Shown piece after piece: positions 9,310 to 17,897 of a stretch of 64,000 nt of DNA. Below the pieces are notes generated by a model. That model ran no database searches and was not told where the DNA came from. It was given only the letters and a program-made list of their open reading frames with translations. The position numbers and the translations under genes are program-made. Numbering within the stretch: position 1 is the stretch's first letter; each line of letters begins with the position of its first letter. Source of the stretch: Geomicrobium halophilum (GTDB lineage: Bacteria > Bacillota > Bacilli > Bacillales > Marinococcaceae); assembly GCF_014207655.1 (NCBI RefSeq), contig NZ_JACHHJ010000002.1, positions 1 to 64,000 on the forward strand, read 5' to 3'.

Positions 9310-10133
9310 TGCTATTGCAACAAGAACTTTTCTATAAGGTTCCAAAAAACATTCTTAATAAAGGTTCAGGCTTTTTATCCGGGTACAGTCATTCCTTAAA
9401 TCCTTATACCGGCTGTGCTTACGGATGTTCGTTTTGTTATGTACGCCAGATGCCGGTTGCCACATTCCGTGAAGGGGAGTGGGGGACGTGGGTTGATGTC
9501 AAAAAAGGGGCGGCGGAACTGCTGCAAAAGGAGTTGACACGTGCCAAGCGTAAGGAAGCGGTAACGATTTTCATGTCATCCAGCACGGATCCTTACCAAC
9601 CGGTGGAGCACGAGGAACGGATTACCCGATCATTGCTCGAAGTCATGGTTGAAAACCCGCCGGATTTTCTTTTTGTGCAAACAAGAAGTCCTATGGCAAG
9701 AAGAGACATTGACTTATTTTTACATTTAAAACATAACATTCGCGTCAGCATGACCATCGAAACGGATCGTGAAGAGATCCGAAAGCACTTCACACCCGAC
9801 GCGCCAGCGATTCGCGGTCGATTAAAAACGTTAGAATTGTTAAAAGAAGCGGGTGTCCCCACGCAAGCCACCATCGCACCGCTTTTGCCGAGCAGCCAGA
9901 AATTCCCGGATCTATTGAAGGGAAAAGCTGACCGTATTTGCATCGATGATTACTTTATGGGAGACGGCAGCGGCGGACGGCGCACGAAGAATTTAGGCAT
10001 CTACGCAAAATACAAGGAGCTGGGCTTAGAAAAATGGTATGAGCCTATGACTTACCAAAAGTTAATCAAACGGTTTAAACGTGTATGGTCGGAAGAACAA
10101 ATGTATGTGAGCCGTGAGGGCTTTTTGCCTTAA
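9309..10133 (+). CDS. radical SAM protein of the spore photoproduct lyase-like family
   Basis: 274 aa with the radical SAM cluster motif CAYGCSFC at about residues 38-45 and the conserved NPYTGC before it. FMSSSTDPYQPVE and the C-terminal KNLGIYAKYKELG region are typical of the SPL-like/Rv2578c family, whose substrates are mostly unknown. TGATG overlap with adaB puts it in the alkylation-repair operon, so a DNA-repair role is plausible but unproven. It lacks the length and C-terminal domain of true spore photoproduct lyase. Confidence 0.8.
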   Translation: MLLQQELFYKVPKNILNKGSGFLSGYSHSLNPYTGCAYGCSFCYVRQMPVATFREGEWGTWVDVKKGAAELLQKELTRAKRKEAVTIFMSSSTDPYQPVEHEERITRSLLEVMVENPPDFLFVQTRSPMARRDIDLFLHLKHNIRVSMTIETDREEIRKHFTPDAPAIRGRLKTLELLKEAGVPTQATIAPLLPSSQKFPDLLKGKADRICIDDYFMGDGSGGRRTKNLGIYAKYKELGLEKWYEPMTYQKLIKRFKRVWSEEQMYVSREGFLP

Positions 10134-10407
10134 ATGTTATCTGTAACGTTAGCGATCATTTCACCAGTGCATCTAAATCTTGATGAAGGGCCTCCATTGT
10201 CTATTTCGAAAACATACGGTTTTCGCGAAAATGGACGATAATTTCTTCAGGTGAAAAAATTCCATCATTTGCTCATGCTGGATATAAAAATAACGCAAAA
10301 TCGCCCGGTAACTCCAGGCTTTTCTCTACTGTTAAATGATGTTGCCTCTTTCACCCTTTTAAAAGGGTTATGCTCCATTTTCGTCACCTGGCTTTTTTAT
10401 AGAGGAT

Positions 10408-10432
10408 GTTCAAAAAGTCCGGGAAAAATAGC
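10408..10432 (+). repeat. left-end remnant of the dispersed repeat (copy a)
   Basis: TGTTCAAAAAGTCCGGGAAA and the following AATAGC match exactly (reverse complement) the right end of the element at 17601-17797. The preceding AGAGGA also matches. No second end is visible. The gap 10134-10517 otherwise holds no convincing gene; the 78-codon frame starting at 10251 runs through this repeat. Confidence 0.6.
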
Positions 10433-10517
10433 CATCGAAAAAGAAAATCACCAAGTGATGCGACGATGCACCAATGGGAAGTGTTGATTGTTAATGAATG
10501 AAAATGAATGATTATGA

Positions 10518-10546
10518 TTGACAATGAACAATTATGAATTTAAAAT
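10518..10546 (+). promoter_or_regulatory. sigma-A promoter of the fructose operon
   Basis: TTGACA (10518-10523), 17-base spacer, TAAAAT (10541-10546). It is embedded in imperfect AATGAA/ATGAAT repeats (10493-10553), which could include operators for the DeoR-type FruR. Confidence 0.8.
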
Positions 10547-10553
10547 GAATGTA

Positions 10554-10567
10554 TGAAAACGTTTACG
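10554..10567 (+). promoter_or_regulatory. candidate cre site (CcpA)
   Basis: TGAAAACGTTTACG matches the catabolite-responsive element consensus except at the last base. It begins eight bases after the -10, so bound CcpA would block transcription at or just after initiation. Confidence 0.7.
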
Positions 10568-10586
10568 AATGATTCGAGGTGTCACT

Positions 10587-11342
10587 ATGTTGCACGTGGA
10601 ACGGCGGGCAGCTATCCTTCGCTTGCTTTTAAATAGAGAAACTGTAACGATCCAGCAATTGATCGATGAAACCCATGCATCGGAGTCTACCATTCGCAGA
10701 GATTTGATTGAGCTGGAGAAGGAGCAGCAGATCAAGCGAGTCCACGGGGGTGCTTCCCTGGAAAAAAAGAGGAAAGAGGAACCGACAGTCGCGGAGAAAA
10801 CAACCCAAAACCGGGAAGAGAAACAAAGCATTGCGAGGTACGCGGCTGAGCTTGTCGAGAATAAAGAATGTATTTTTTTGGATGCCGGGACGACAACGTT
10901 TGAGATGATTCCTTTTCTAGCAGATAAGGGTGTCATCGTTGTAACGACCGGTACTCAGCATGTACAAAGGCTGATTGATTATAGCATTGAAACGTATGTA
11001 CCCAGCGGGCGAGTGAAAACAGAAACGGCTGCTCTTATTGGCTCGAAAGCGATGAGAGCACTTTCGGAATATCGCTTTGATCGCTGCTTTCTCGGGATGA
11101 ATGGGGTTCATGACCGGCACGGTTACACAACGCCTGATCCGGAAGAAGCAATTGTAAAAGAAACGGTCCTTACACTCGGAGCGCAATCATATGTACTTGC
11201 GGATCATACGAAGCTGGAAGAAGTATCTTTTGCGACCGTTTCTGCGCTTGATGCAGCTGATTTAATTCTTTCAGACGCGGTGGCAAAGACAGAACGTGAA
11301 CGTTATCAAGATCATACGGAAGTAAGGACGGTTGTGTTGTGA
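10587..11342 (+). CDS. fruR: DeoR-family repressor of the fructose operon
   Basis: 251 aa. N-terminal DeoR HTH (TIQQLIDETHASESTIRRDL, about 20-39) followed by the RVHGGA signature, then a sugar-phosphate sensing domain (LDAGTTT, LGMNGV). It probably responds to fructose-1-phosphate. ATG 10587 follows GAGGTG; the open frame begins at 10569. It overlaps fruK by four bases (GTGA). Confidence 0.9.
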   Translation: MLHVERRAAILRLLLNRETVTIQQLIDETHASESTIRRDLIELEKEQQIKRVHGGASLEKKRKEEPTVAEKTTQNREEKQSIARYAAELVENKECIFLDAGTTTFEMIPFLADKGVIVVTTGTQHVQRLIDYSIETYVPSGRVKTETAALIGSKAMRALSEYRFDRCFLGMNGVHDRHGYTTPDPEEAIVKETVLTLGAQSYVLADHTKLEEVSFATVSALDAADLILSDAVAKTERERYQDHTEVRTVVL

Positions 11343-12277
11343 TTTATACGGTGACCCTGAACCCGGCGGTTGACTATATCGTACGGGTATCAGATTTTGA
11401 ACTTGGCCGGCTCAACCGGTCAGAAGAAGATGAGAAATATCCTGGCGGGAAAGGCATTAACGTCTCCCGGGTGTTGCATCGGCTCGGCGAGGATAATACA
11501 GCACTCGGCTTTATCGGGGGCTTTACCGGCCGATATATAAAAGAAGCCCTCGAACAAGAAAACATACGTACGGATTTTATTCCAATCGCCGACGATACAC
11601 GCGTTAATATTAAACTGAAAACGTTTGAAGAAACAGAGATTAATGGAAAGTCACCACATATTACCGAAGAAAATAAACGAACATTCGTGCAAAAGCTAGA
11701 GCTTCTGGAAGAGAGCGATACGCTTGTGTTAGCAGGTAGTTTGCCGAGTACATTGGCCTCTGACACCTATAAAGAAATCGTCCAGTCTGCGACGTCAAAA
11801 GGGGTACGCTGTTATGTGGATACAAATGGCAGGGCCTTGCATGAAACGTTATGTGCCCAACCTTTTTTTATCAAACCGAATCATCATGAGCTAGCCGAAC
11901 TCTATCAAGAATCTATTGTTTCTATAAAACAAGCCGCCTTTTATGGAAAGCGCCTAAAACATGAATACGGGGTTCCACACATTCTGATTTCAATGGGCAG
12001 CCAAGGAGGACTCTATATTGGAAAGGGTCAGGTTGTGCATATTCAACCCCCTCAGGGAAAACTTATCCATTCTGTTGGGGCAGGGGACTCCACGGTTGCA
12101 GGTTTTCTCACAAAATTTGAAGAGACGAATGATCCGCTTCAAGCCGCGATGTACGCGGTTGCGGCAGGAAGTGCAAGTGCTTTTTCCTCAGATTTTTGCA
12201 CAAAAGTAGAGGTCGATCATTATTTCAGCACGCTGGGGGCGGAGACGGTAGAAGGGGGAAATGGGCATGAAGATTAA
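11339..12277 (+). CDS. fruK: 1-phosphofructokinase
   Basis: Phosphorylates fructose-1-phosphate to fructose-1,6-bisphosphate. PfkB family, 312 aa: N-terminal TLNPAVDY, the glycine-rich YPGGKGINVSRVL, and the C-terminal SVGAGDSTVAGFL carrying the catalytic Asp. It starts at GTG inside the fruR stop and overlaps fruA by 11 bases. Confidence 0.94.
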   Translation: MIYTVTLNPAVDYIVRVSDFELGRLNRSEEDEKYPGGKGINVSRVLHRLGEDNTALGFIGGFTGRYIKEALEQENIRTDFIPIADDTRVNIKLKTFEETEINGKSPHITEENKRTFVQKLELLEESDTLVLAGSLPSTLASDTYKEIVQSATSKGVRCYVDTNGRALHETLCAQPFFIKPNHHELAELYQESIVSIKQAAFYGKRLKHEYGVPHILISMGSQGGLYIGKGQVVHIQPPQGKLIHSVGAGDSTVAGFLTKFEETNDPLQAAMYAVAAGSASAFSSDFCTKVEVDHYFSTLGAETVEGGNGHED

Positions 12278-14153
12278 CGATTTACTCACGCCGGATACCA
12301 TGATTCTTGACTTAACGTCTACGGGTAAAGAGCCTGTCATCGATGAGTTAATTGGTAAATTGGATCAAGCCGGTTGTCTGTATGATCGTGAAGATTTTAA
12401 AGAAGCGATTATGGCTCGGGAAAATGAAAGTACAACGGGAATGGGTGAAGGAATTGCTATTCCTCACGCGAAAACAGACGCGGTAAAAGTACCGGCTCTC
12501 GCCTTTGGTCGTTCACAACAAGGAGTGGAATACGAGGCGATGGACGGTCAGCCCAGTCATTTGTTTTTCATGATTGCCGCGCCGGACGGAGCAAATGACG
12601 AGCACTTGCAAACATTATCGAGGCTTTCCACTTTCCTCATGGACGAAAATTTTCGAAACGACCTTCTTCATGCAAATTCTATTCGTGAGATACTCGCAAA
12701 AGTGGATGAAAAAGAAGAAGAAAAGGCGCAGGAAGAACGAGCAGAACAAGAGGACGCAGACCGGGATGATGAGAAAGACGCTTTCATACTAGGGGTTACC
12801 GCTTGTCCAACAGGAATTGCACATACGTTTATGGCCGCTGATGCTCTAAAGGAAGAAGCAGAAAAGATGGGCTATCGTATAAAAGTTGAAACCAATGGTT
12901 CCAGCGGCGTCCAAAATCGATTAACGGCGGATGAAATTGAAAAAGCAGATGGCATTATTGTCGCTGCAGATACAACCGTAGACATGGGGCGGTTTGACGG
13001 TAAACGTGTGGTCAATGCTCCAGTGGGCGATGGCATGCGCAAACCGAAAGAACTGATTGAACGTTCCCTTTCAGGGAAAGAACCTGTATACAAAGGAAAT
13101 GGGGACACTGCCTCAGGAAAAGAAGAAAGCTCACCGAAAGGACCTGGAATTTATAAGCACCTCATGAATGGCGTCTCTAATATGCTTCCATTCGTGATTG
13201 GCGGGGGGATCCTGCTTGCCCTTAGCTTCCTGTTCGAACCCATTTTGGGTGAAGATAATCCTGTAACGGAAATGCTAGGTTTTATTGGTGGAGACAATGC
13301 CTTTGCCCTGTTTATTCCGGTACTTGCCGGGTTTATCGCCATGAGCATGGCGGATCGTCCTGGGTTTGCCCCTGGTTTAATTGGCGGTTATATGGCCTTT
13401 CAAGCAGACGCTGGTTTTATCGGCGGTTTAATTGCAGGTTTTCTGGCCGGTTATGTGGCACTTGGTGTAAAAAGACTGCTTGCCAATTTTCCTGAGACAT
13501 TGGAAGGGATTAAAACGATCCTGTTTACGCCCGTACTCAATATTCTTATCACCGGTACGATCATGTATTTCTTAATTATTCCGCTGGCTGCCTTTGATTC
13601 TTGGTTAATGGATACCATGGGCGATTTAGGCACTGGGAATATGGCTCTTTTGGGAATTTTATTAGGGGGAATGATGGCGATAGATATGGGCGGCCCGATT
13701 AACAAAGCGGCCTATACATTCGGAATCGCGATGATTGATGCGGGCAATTTGGGCCCGCAAGCCGCGGTTATGGCTGCAGGTATGGTTCCACCCCTCGGGA
13801 TTGCCATTGCGACAACGTTCTTTAAGCATAAATTTAACAAGCAAGAACGGGAGTCTGGAAAAACGAACTATGCATTAGGTGCTTCGTTCATCACCGAAGG
13901 TGCCATTCCATTTGCTGCCGCAGATCCGTTCAGAGTCATCCCCGCGAGTGTCGCAGGCGCAATGGTTGCGGGTGGATTAACCGGCCTGTTTCAGGTGACG
14001 ATGCCCGCTCCGCACGGCGGCATTTTCACGATGTGGCTGGTCAATGATTTCTCCCCGATGCACATTGGTTTATATGCAATCGCTATTATTACAGGAGCGA
14101 TTGTTACGGGGATGATTCTAGGTTTCATCCGCAAAAAAGCGGAAGAAACATAG
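12267..14153 (+). CDS. fruA: PTS fructose transporter EIIABC
   Basis: Imports fructose as fructose-1-phosphate. ATG 12267 (MKINDLLTPD) is eight bases after GGGGG; an in-frame ATG at 12261 is less likely. EIIA at about 1-150 with the phosphorylated His in GIAIPHAK; a very charged Glu-rich linker (150-172); EIIB at about 173-270 with ACPTGIAHT; EIIC from about 295 to the end with about nine membrane segments. 628 aa, the common Bacillus arrangement. Confidence 0.95.
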   Translation: MKINDLLTPDTMILDLTSTGKEPVIDELIGKLDQAGCLYDREDFKEAIMARENESTTGMGEGIAIPHAKTDAVKVPALAFGRSQQGVEYEAMDGQPSHLFFMIAAPDGANDEHLQTLSRLSTFLMDENFRNDLLHANSIREILAKVDEKEEEKAQEERAEQEDADRDDEKDAFILGVTACPTGIAHTFMAADALKEEAEKMGYRIKVETNGSSGVQNRLTADEIEKADGIIVAADTTVDMGRFDGKRVVNAPVGDGMRKPKELIERSLSGKEPVYKGNGDTASGKEESSPKGPGIYKHLMNGVSNMLPFVIGGGILLALSFLFEPILGEDNPVTEMLGFIGGDNAFALFIPVLAGFIAMSMADRPGFAPGLIGGYMAFQADAGFIGGLIAGFLAGYVALGVKRLLANFPETLEGIKTILFTPVLNILITGTIMYFLIIPLAAFDSWLMDTMGDLGTGNMALLGILLGGMMAIDMGGPINKAAYTFGIAMIDAGNLGPQAAVMAAGMVPPLGIAIATTFFKHKFNKQERESGKTNYALGASFITEGAIPFAAADPFRVIPASVAGAMVAGGLTGLFQVTMPAPHGGIFTMWLVNDFSPMHIGLYAIAIITGAIVTGMILGFIRKKAEET

Positions 14154-14156
14154 GAA

Positions 14157-14193
14157 GAAGGCTTTCGTCCAAGCGACGAAAGCCTTCGTTTTC
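14157..14193 (+). terminator. fru operon terminator
   Basis: Perfect 13-bp stem GAAGGCTTTCGTC / GACGAAAGCCTTC around CAAGC, followed by GTTTTC. The next 240 bases (14194-14435) show no supported gene. Confidence 0.85.
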
Positions 14194-14435
14194 GGCGGAA
14201 GCGGAAAGGGATTCGGAATTCGTGGACTTTTTTCGGCGCGGCAGGGTAAGAATTCAGCGCAGTACGAGCTAGTGAACGAGATGCTGGCTTGATAAACAAA
14301 CGTTTAATTAATATTTGTTGCCGCACGAACAAATCTTTCTTATGGGCGGTCAAGCCATCACATTGTACGGGAACCTGCGCACATGTGGGCACTCACTGTC
14401 ACTCTGTATGACACCTAATTTATGCAAAGAAGATT

Positions 14436-14467
14436 AAAAAGAGCTGTCATGAATAACAGCTCTTCTT
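14436..14467 (-). terminator. kdgK-kdgA terminator
   Basis: On the minus strand AAGAGCTGTT...AACAGCTCTT-type arms are followed by a T run, just after the kdgA stop. Confidence 0.8.
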
Positions 14468-14473
14468 CTTGAC

Positions 14474-15106
14474 TCATACCGACCTCGCTGTAGCAACGAA
14501 TTTTTCCGCGTGCGCGCGTAAGCCATCCCAATCTTGATTTCCAATCAACGTTTTATCCAATAGTGAACCACCGGCGCCGACGGCGGCAGCACCTGCTTTC
14601 ATGTAGTCAACAATATTATCGAGATCAATGCCGCCAGTAGGCATCATTTGAATTTGCCCAAGTGGTCCTTGCAAGGCTTTTATAAAGGCTGGACCTACGG
14701 CATCAGCAGGGAAAATTTTTACGAGATCAGCGCCCCATTTTTTCGCTTGCAATGCTTCTGTAGGGGTGAAAACCCCGGGAATGACAATCGCGTTATACCG
14801 ATTAGCCGCTTCAATTGTTCCCTGATCAAGCGTTGGCGCGAAAATGAACTGTGCGCCTGCCTGAATCGCCTGTACCGCTGTTTCTCCATCTAACACAGTT
14901 CCAGCCCCGACAATGGCGTGACCATCAAGACGAGAACGAAGTTCACGGATGGAAGTGAACGCATCATCTGAATCAACGGTGACTTCAAGTCCGGTGACAC
15001 CGCCGGCCACAAGTGCGTCGGCAATTTCATGGATATGTTCTTTTGGCAAACGTCTCATCACAGCGACGACACCTGATTCTAGTAATTGTGATAATCCTGG
15101 TTTCAT
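14474..15106 (-). CDS. kdgA: KDPG/KHG aldolase
   Basis: Cleaves 2-keto-3-deoxy-6-phosphogluconate to pyruvate and glyceraldehyde-3-phosphate. 210 aa; Glu of GLEVTVDS and Schiff-base Lys of ADLVKIFPA are present. The start follows AAGGAGAAC. It lies 18 bases after kdgK, so the two form an operon for hexuronate or keto-deoxy sugar breakdown; no hexuronate isomerase or dehydrogenase genes are in the window. Confidence 0.92.
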   Translation of the reverse strand: MKPGLSQLLESGVVAVMRRLPKEHIHEIADALVAGGVTGLEVTVDSDDAFTSIRELRSRLDGHAIVGAGTVLDGETAVQAIQAGAQFIFAPTLDQGTIEAANRYNAIVIPGVFTPTEALQAKKWGADLVKIFPADAVGPAFIKALQGPLGQIQMMPTGGIDLDNIVDYMKAGAAAVGAGGSLLDKTLIGNQDWDGLRAHAEKFVATARSV

Positions 15107-15124
15107 TTTATCTGTTCTCCTTTT

Positions 15125-16093
15125 CTATCGGCTAACATCTGTACTTGTTTTTCCTACAAATCTTTCAACCTCTGCACGTGTCGGTAAGCCTTCAATGTCC
15201 CCGGGAGAGGAAACAACGAGGGCGCCAACAGCGGATCCTAAACGAACGGATTCCTCGAGTGAAACGCCTTCGAGGAGACCCGACAGCACACCTGCCGCAA
15301 ATCCATCCCCCGCGCCGATCGGATCAATGACTCGCTCGACAGGAAAGCTAGGGACTTGTCCCTCATTTCCGTATTGATCGGCATAATAAGAATGACTGCT
15401 GCCGCTCTTGATGACGATTTCTTTTGCCCCTTCCTCACGTGCCTTTGCCACGATCGTTTGTTCATCGGACGTATCGTACATCCATTCAGCTTCATCCACT
15501 CCCGGCAGGAAAAGGTCAGATGCAGCAGCGAGTGCTCGCATACGATTCTTTGCCTGTTCTTCGCCATATGAATTCATTAATTTAAAACGTAGATTCGGAT
15601 CAAAGGAGATCGTGAGTCCATGCTGCTTCGCGTAATCGATCGCACGATCCACCGTGCTATCACAGCTTTGACTCAAAAGCGGTGTAATCCCGGTGACATG
15701 CAGAATTTTATGGTTGGAAAATAAATCGGCATGGAGATCTTCCGGAGATAGCTTGCTAGCGGCAGAGCCAGCACGGTAGTAATAGACGTTATTTTCATTT
15801 GGGCGCTTTTTTTCTTTGATATATAACCCTGTAGGTGCTGTTTCATCCATTATAACATCATCGGTGTTTACGCCTTCACCCCGGATTGCATGTAAAAGGT
15901 ATTCGCCGAGCTCATCCTCCCCTACTTTACTCATCCACGTGGAAGCATGTCCCAGCTTACGAAGTCCCACCGCTACGTTGGATTCTGCACCGCCGTGACG
16001 CTTTTGAAAATAATTTGAGTATTTCAAAGGCCCTGTGTCTGTTGTTTCAAATACAACCATCGTTTCTCCGAATGTAATCACTTCTGCGTTCAT
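15125..16093 (-). CDS. kdgK: 2-keto-3-deoxygluconate kinase
   Basis: PfkB-family kinase, 322 aa, supplying KDPG to the downstream aldolase. Motifs: N-terminal TFGETMVVF, HGGAESNVAVGLRKLG, and DPIGAGDGFAAG with the catalytic Asp. Start ATG after TAGGAGGGAACA. Substrate assignment rests on sequence type and the neighbouring kdgA. Confidence 0.88.
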   Translation of the reverse strand: MNAEVITFGETMVVFETTDTGPLKYSNYFQKRHGGAESNVAVGLRKLGHASTWMSKVGEDELGEYLLHAIRGEGVNTDDVIMDETAPTGLYIKEKKRPNENNVYYYRAGSAASKLSPEDLHADLFSNHKILHVTGITPLLSQSCDSTVDRAIDYAKQHGLTISFDPNLRFKLMNSYGEEQAKNRMRALAAASDLFLPGVDEAEWMYDTSDEQTIVAKAREEGAKEIVIKSGSSHSYYADQYGNEGQVPSFPVERVIDPIGAGDGFAAGVLSGLLEGVSLEESVRLGSAVGALVVSSPGDIEGLPTRAEVERFVGKTSTDVSR

Positions 16094-16229
16094 TGTTCCC
16101 TCCTATGTTTTGACGGCAATTGTTGCTAGACTGTCGAATCCATACGCTCAATTGCCCTGTATAGATCTACACTTCTATGATACTCTCTTAAAGGAGATAA
16201 ACTAAAGTAAAAAAGGGGACCACCAGTCA

Positions 16230-16619
16230 ATGAATCGATATACGAAGCGTTTAATGGTTCTCGCGGCCATTTTCGGTATTTTAGGGGTGGTCATGGGAGG
16301 CCATATGGCCGGTGCAGGCTCACCAGCATTACGTCCTGTCCATGCCCACGCCCTTGTTGTTGGATGGTTATCGCTGTTTGCCTGGGGTGTATACTATCAA
16401 CTTTTTAATGTTTCCAAAAGGTTGGCAAACTGGCAAACATGGACAGGAATGATCGGAACGATATTCCTTGTGTTAGGCATGTGGGTGCATCTTGCAGGTG
16501 CCTTAGAGGCATTGCCTTTCGGCGTCACGCTTGCGATTTATATCGGCGGTGGAACGATCTTAATTGCAAGTTACATTTTATTTTTGATCGTGGTGCTCAA
16601 GCAAAAGGTAACGGACTAA
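16230..16619 (+). CDS. small four-helix membrane protein resembling part of heme-copper oxidase subunit I
   Basis: 129 aa with four predicted membrane segments (about 8-28, 40-58, 72-92, 98-122). RPVHAHALVVGWLSLFAWG recalls the His-containing helix of cytochrome/NO reductase subunit I, but the other heme and copper ligands are missing, so it is not a complete oxidase. Its stop lies within a bidirectional terminator. Function unknown. Confidence 0.6.
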   Translation: MNRYTKRLMVLAAIFGILGVVMGGHMAGAGSPALRPVHAHALVVGWLSLFAWGVYYQLFNVSKRLANWQTWTGMIGTIFLVLGMWVHLAGALEALPFGVTLAIYIGGGTILIASYILFLIVVLKQKVTD

Positions 16620-16634
16620 AAACCGTTACCTTTT
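16603..16634. terminator. bidirectional terminator shared by two convergent genes
   Basis: AAAAGGTAACGG / CCGTTACCTTTT is a perfect 12-bp stem with an 8-base loop and A/T tracts on both sides. It contains the end of the membrane protein gene and the last codons of eutC. Confidence 0.88.
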
Positions 16635-17573
16635 CATTCGTTCAAGTGCATAATTCGCGATCGCTGTATCCTGGATGCCCGTACCGGTCAAATCAGCGAT
16701 TGTTATTTGCTCATCATGAGTACGTCCTGGCGCATCCCCGCTTAAAATTTTTCCAAGTTCCGTAATGTCATCTTCTTTTACGGTATTTTTCGCATGTTGA
16801 AGTTCTCCGATGGAAAATACTTGCGAGGCCAAGTCGCCAACGACGAGGTCCGCTTTCGGAAAAACATCTGGAGACAACTCTTGTTTTTTCTCGGCATCGG
16901 ATCCCATCGCGGTGATATGAAGTCCTGCGTGGAGCCAGTCTGATTGAATCAGTGGTTCTGTTGATGGCGTCGTCGTAACGACTAGATCATTGCCGCGTAC
17001 AACTTCTTCGGCACTTTCCGCGAGACGGACGGAAAGGTCATGGTTTTCTTCCATTTCCTTTTGGTATTTTTTCACATTTTCTGCCGTGCGCCCCCATACA
17101 TGCACCTCATGAAAAGAACGTACGAGCTTGAGTGCTTCCACTTGCAGGCGTGCTTGCATGCCTGTTCCGATCACACCGACACTTGAAATCTCTTTTAGGG
17201 CGAGTTGATCAGCGGCTACCGCACCGGCAAGGGCGGTTCGTACATCGGTCAAGTAACCGTTATCCTGGAGCAGCGCGCGTGGTACACCGGTTTCTGAATC
17301 CATCGCGAGCATAAGGCCGCCAAGACTCGGCAATCCTTTTTTGGGATTATCAAAAAAACCGGCGGATACCTTGATGGCAAACGTTTCGAACCCGGGGATG
17401 TAAGCCGTTTTGATATCCGCTTCCCCATTGTGTTCAGGTACGTTTACGTGAATCACTGGCGGCTGCGAAACGCCACCGCTGTATAATTTACGAAAAGCAT
17501 CTTCGATATGGGTAAACGCTTCAGATGAAATGTTGACATTCTGGCGAATCTCTTCTTCTTTAAAAATATCCAT
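16626..17573 (-). CDS. eutC: ectoine utilization protein EutC (ornithine cyclodeaminase/mu-crystallin family)
   Basis: 315 aa from ATG 17573; the frame continues to GTG 17585 inside the ribosome site. Rossmann motif VGVIGTGMQARLQVEAL (about 131-147); substrate-site segments KVSAGFFDN and LTDVRTALAGAVAADQ. Family members reduce or deaminate cyclic or alpha-imino acids. The divergent neighbour is EutB-like, and the eutB-eutC pair is the known set for breakdown of hydroxyectoine-derived intermediates; this supports the name. Ectoine hydrolase genes are not in the window. Confidence 0.75.
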   Translation of the reverse strand: MDIFKEEEIRQNVNISSEAFTHIEDAFRKLYSGGVSQPPVIHVNVPEHNGEADIKTAYIPGFETFAIKVSAGFFDNPKKGLPSLGGLMLAMDSETGVPRALLQDNGYLTDVRTALAGAVAADQLALKEISSVGVIGTGMQARLQVEALKLVRSFHEVHVWGRTAENVKKYQKEMEENHDLSVRLAESAEEVVRGNDLVVTTTPSTEPLIQSDWLHAGLHITAMGSDAEKKQELSPDVFPKADLVVGDLASQVFSIGELQHAKNTVKEDDITELGKILSGDAPGRTHDEQITIADLTGTGIQDTAIANYALERMKR

Positions 17574-17600
17574 GGGCAAACACACTCCTTTTTTTGTGCG

Positions 17601-17797
17601 TGTTCAAAAGGCAGGACAAAAAGAGCCGAGTCGTTCGAGAAGACGCAGCTGCGGGCATCCTGCTTGCACCACGCAAGCATTCCCTTCTCACGAAGGAAAA
17701 GGGGGTTTCTTTTCCGAAGATATGGATTTCATACGTGAGACGCGGAAGCAAGTCGACGAAGAATTACGACCGCTATTTTTCCCGGACTTTTTGAACA
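17601..17797 (-). repeat. MITE-like element (copy b) between eutC and eutB
   Basis: 197 bp bounded by imperfect terminal inverted repeats: TGTTCAAAAGGCAGGACAAA at 17601 and, reversed at the other end, TGTTCAAAAAGTCCGGGAAA. The inner core at 17655-17685 matches copy c at 24951-24981 almost base for base. No transposase is encoded, and no target duplication is obvious. It inserts just upstream of the eutC ribosome site. Confidence 0.7.
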
Positions 17798-17897
17798 TCC
17801 TCTTTTAGTATATATTCCTGCTTTCAGAGAAAATTAATCTTCTTTTTGCAGGAGATTCCCATTTTAATGTCTAAAATATGGGGTGAGGTGATACATC

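Noticed and set aside
10251-10487. 78-codon frame before fruR
   Set aside because: It runs across the repeat end at 10408 and shows no protein signature.
17530-17808. Frames across the element between eutC and eutB
   Set aside because: They are readings of the MITE-like repeat; resemblance to the frame at 253 comes from the shared DNA repeat.
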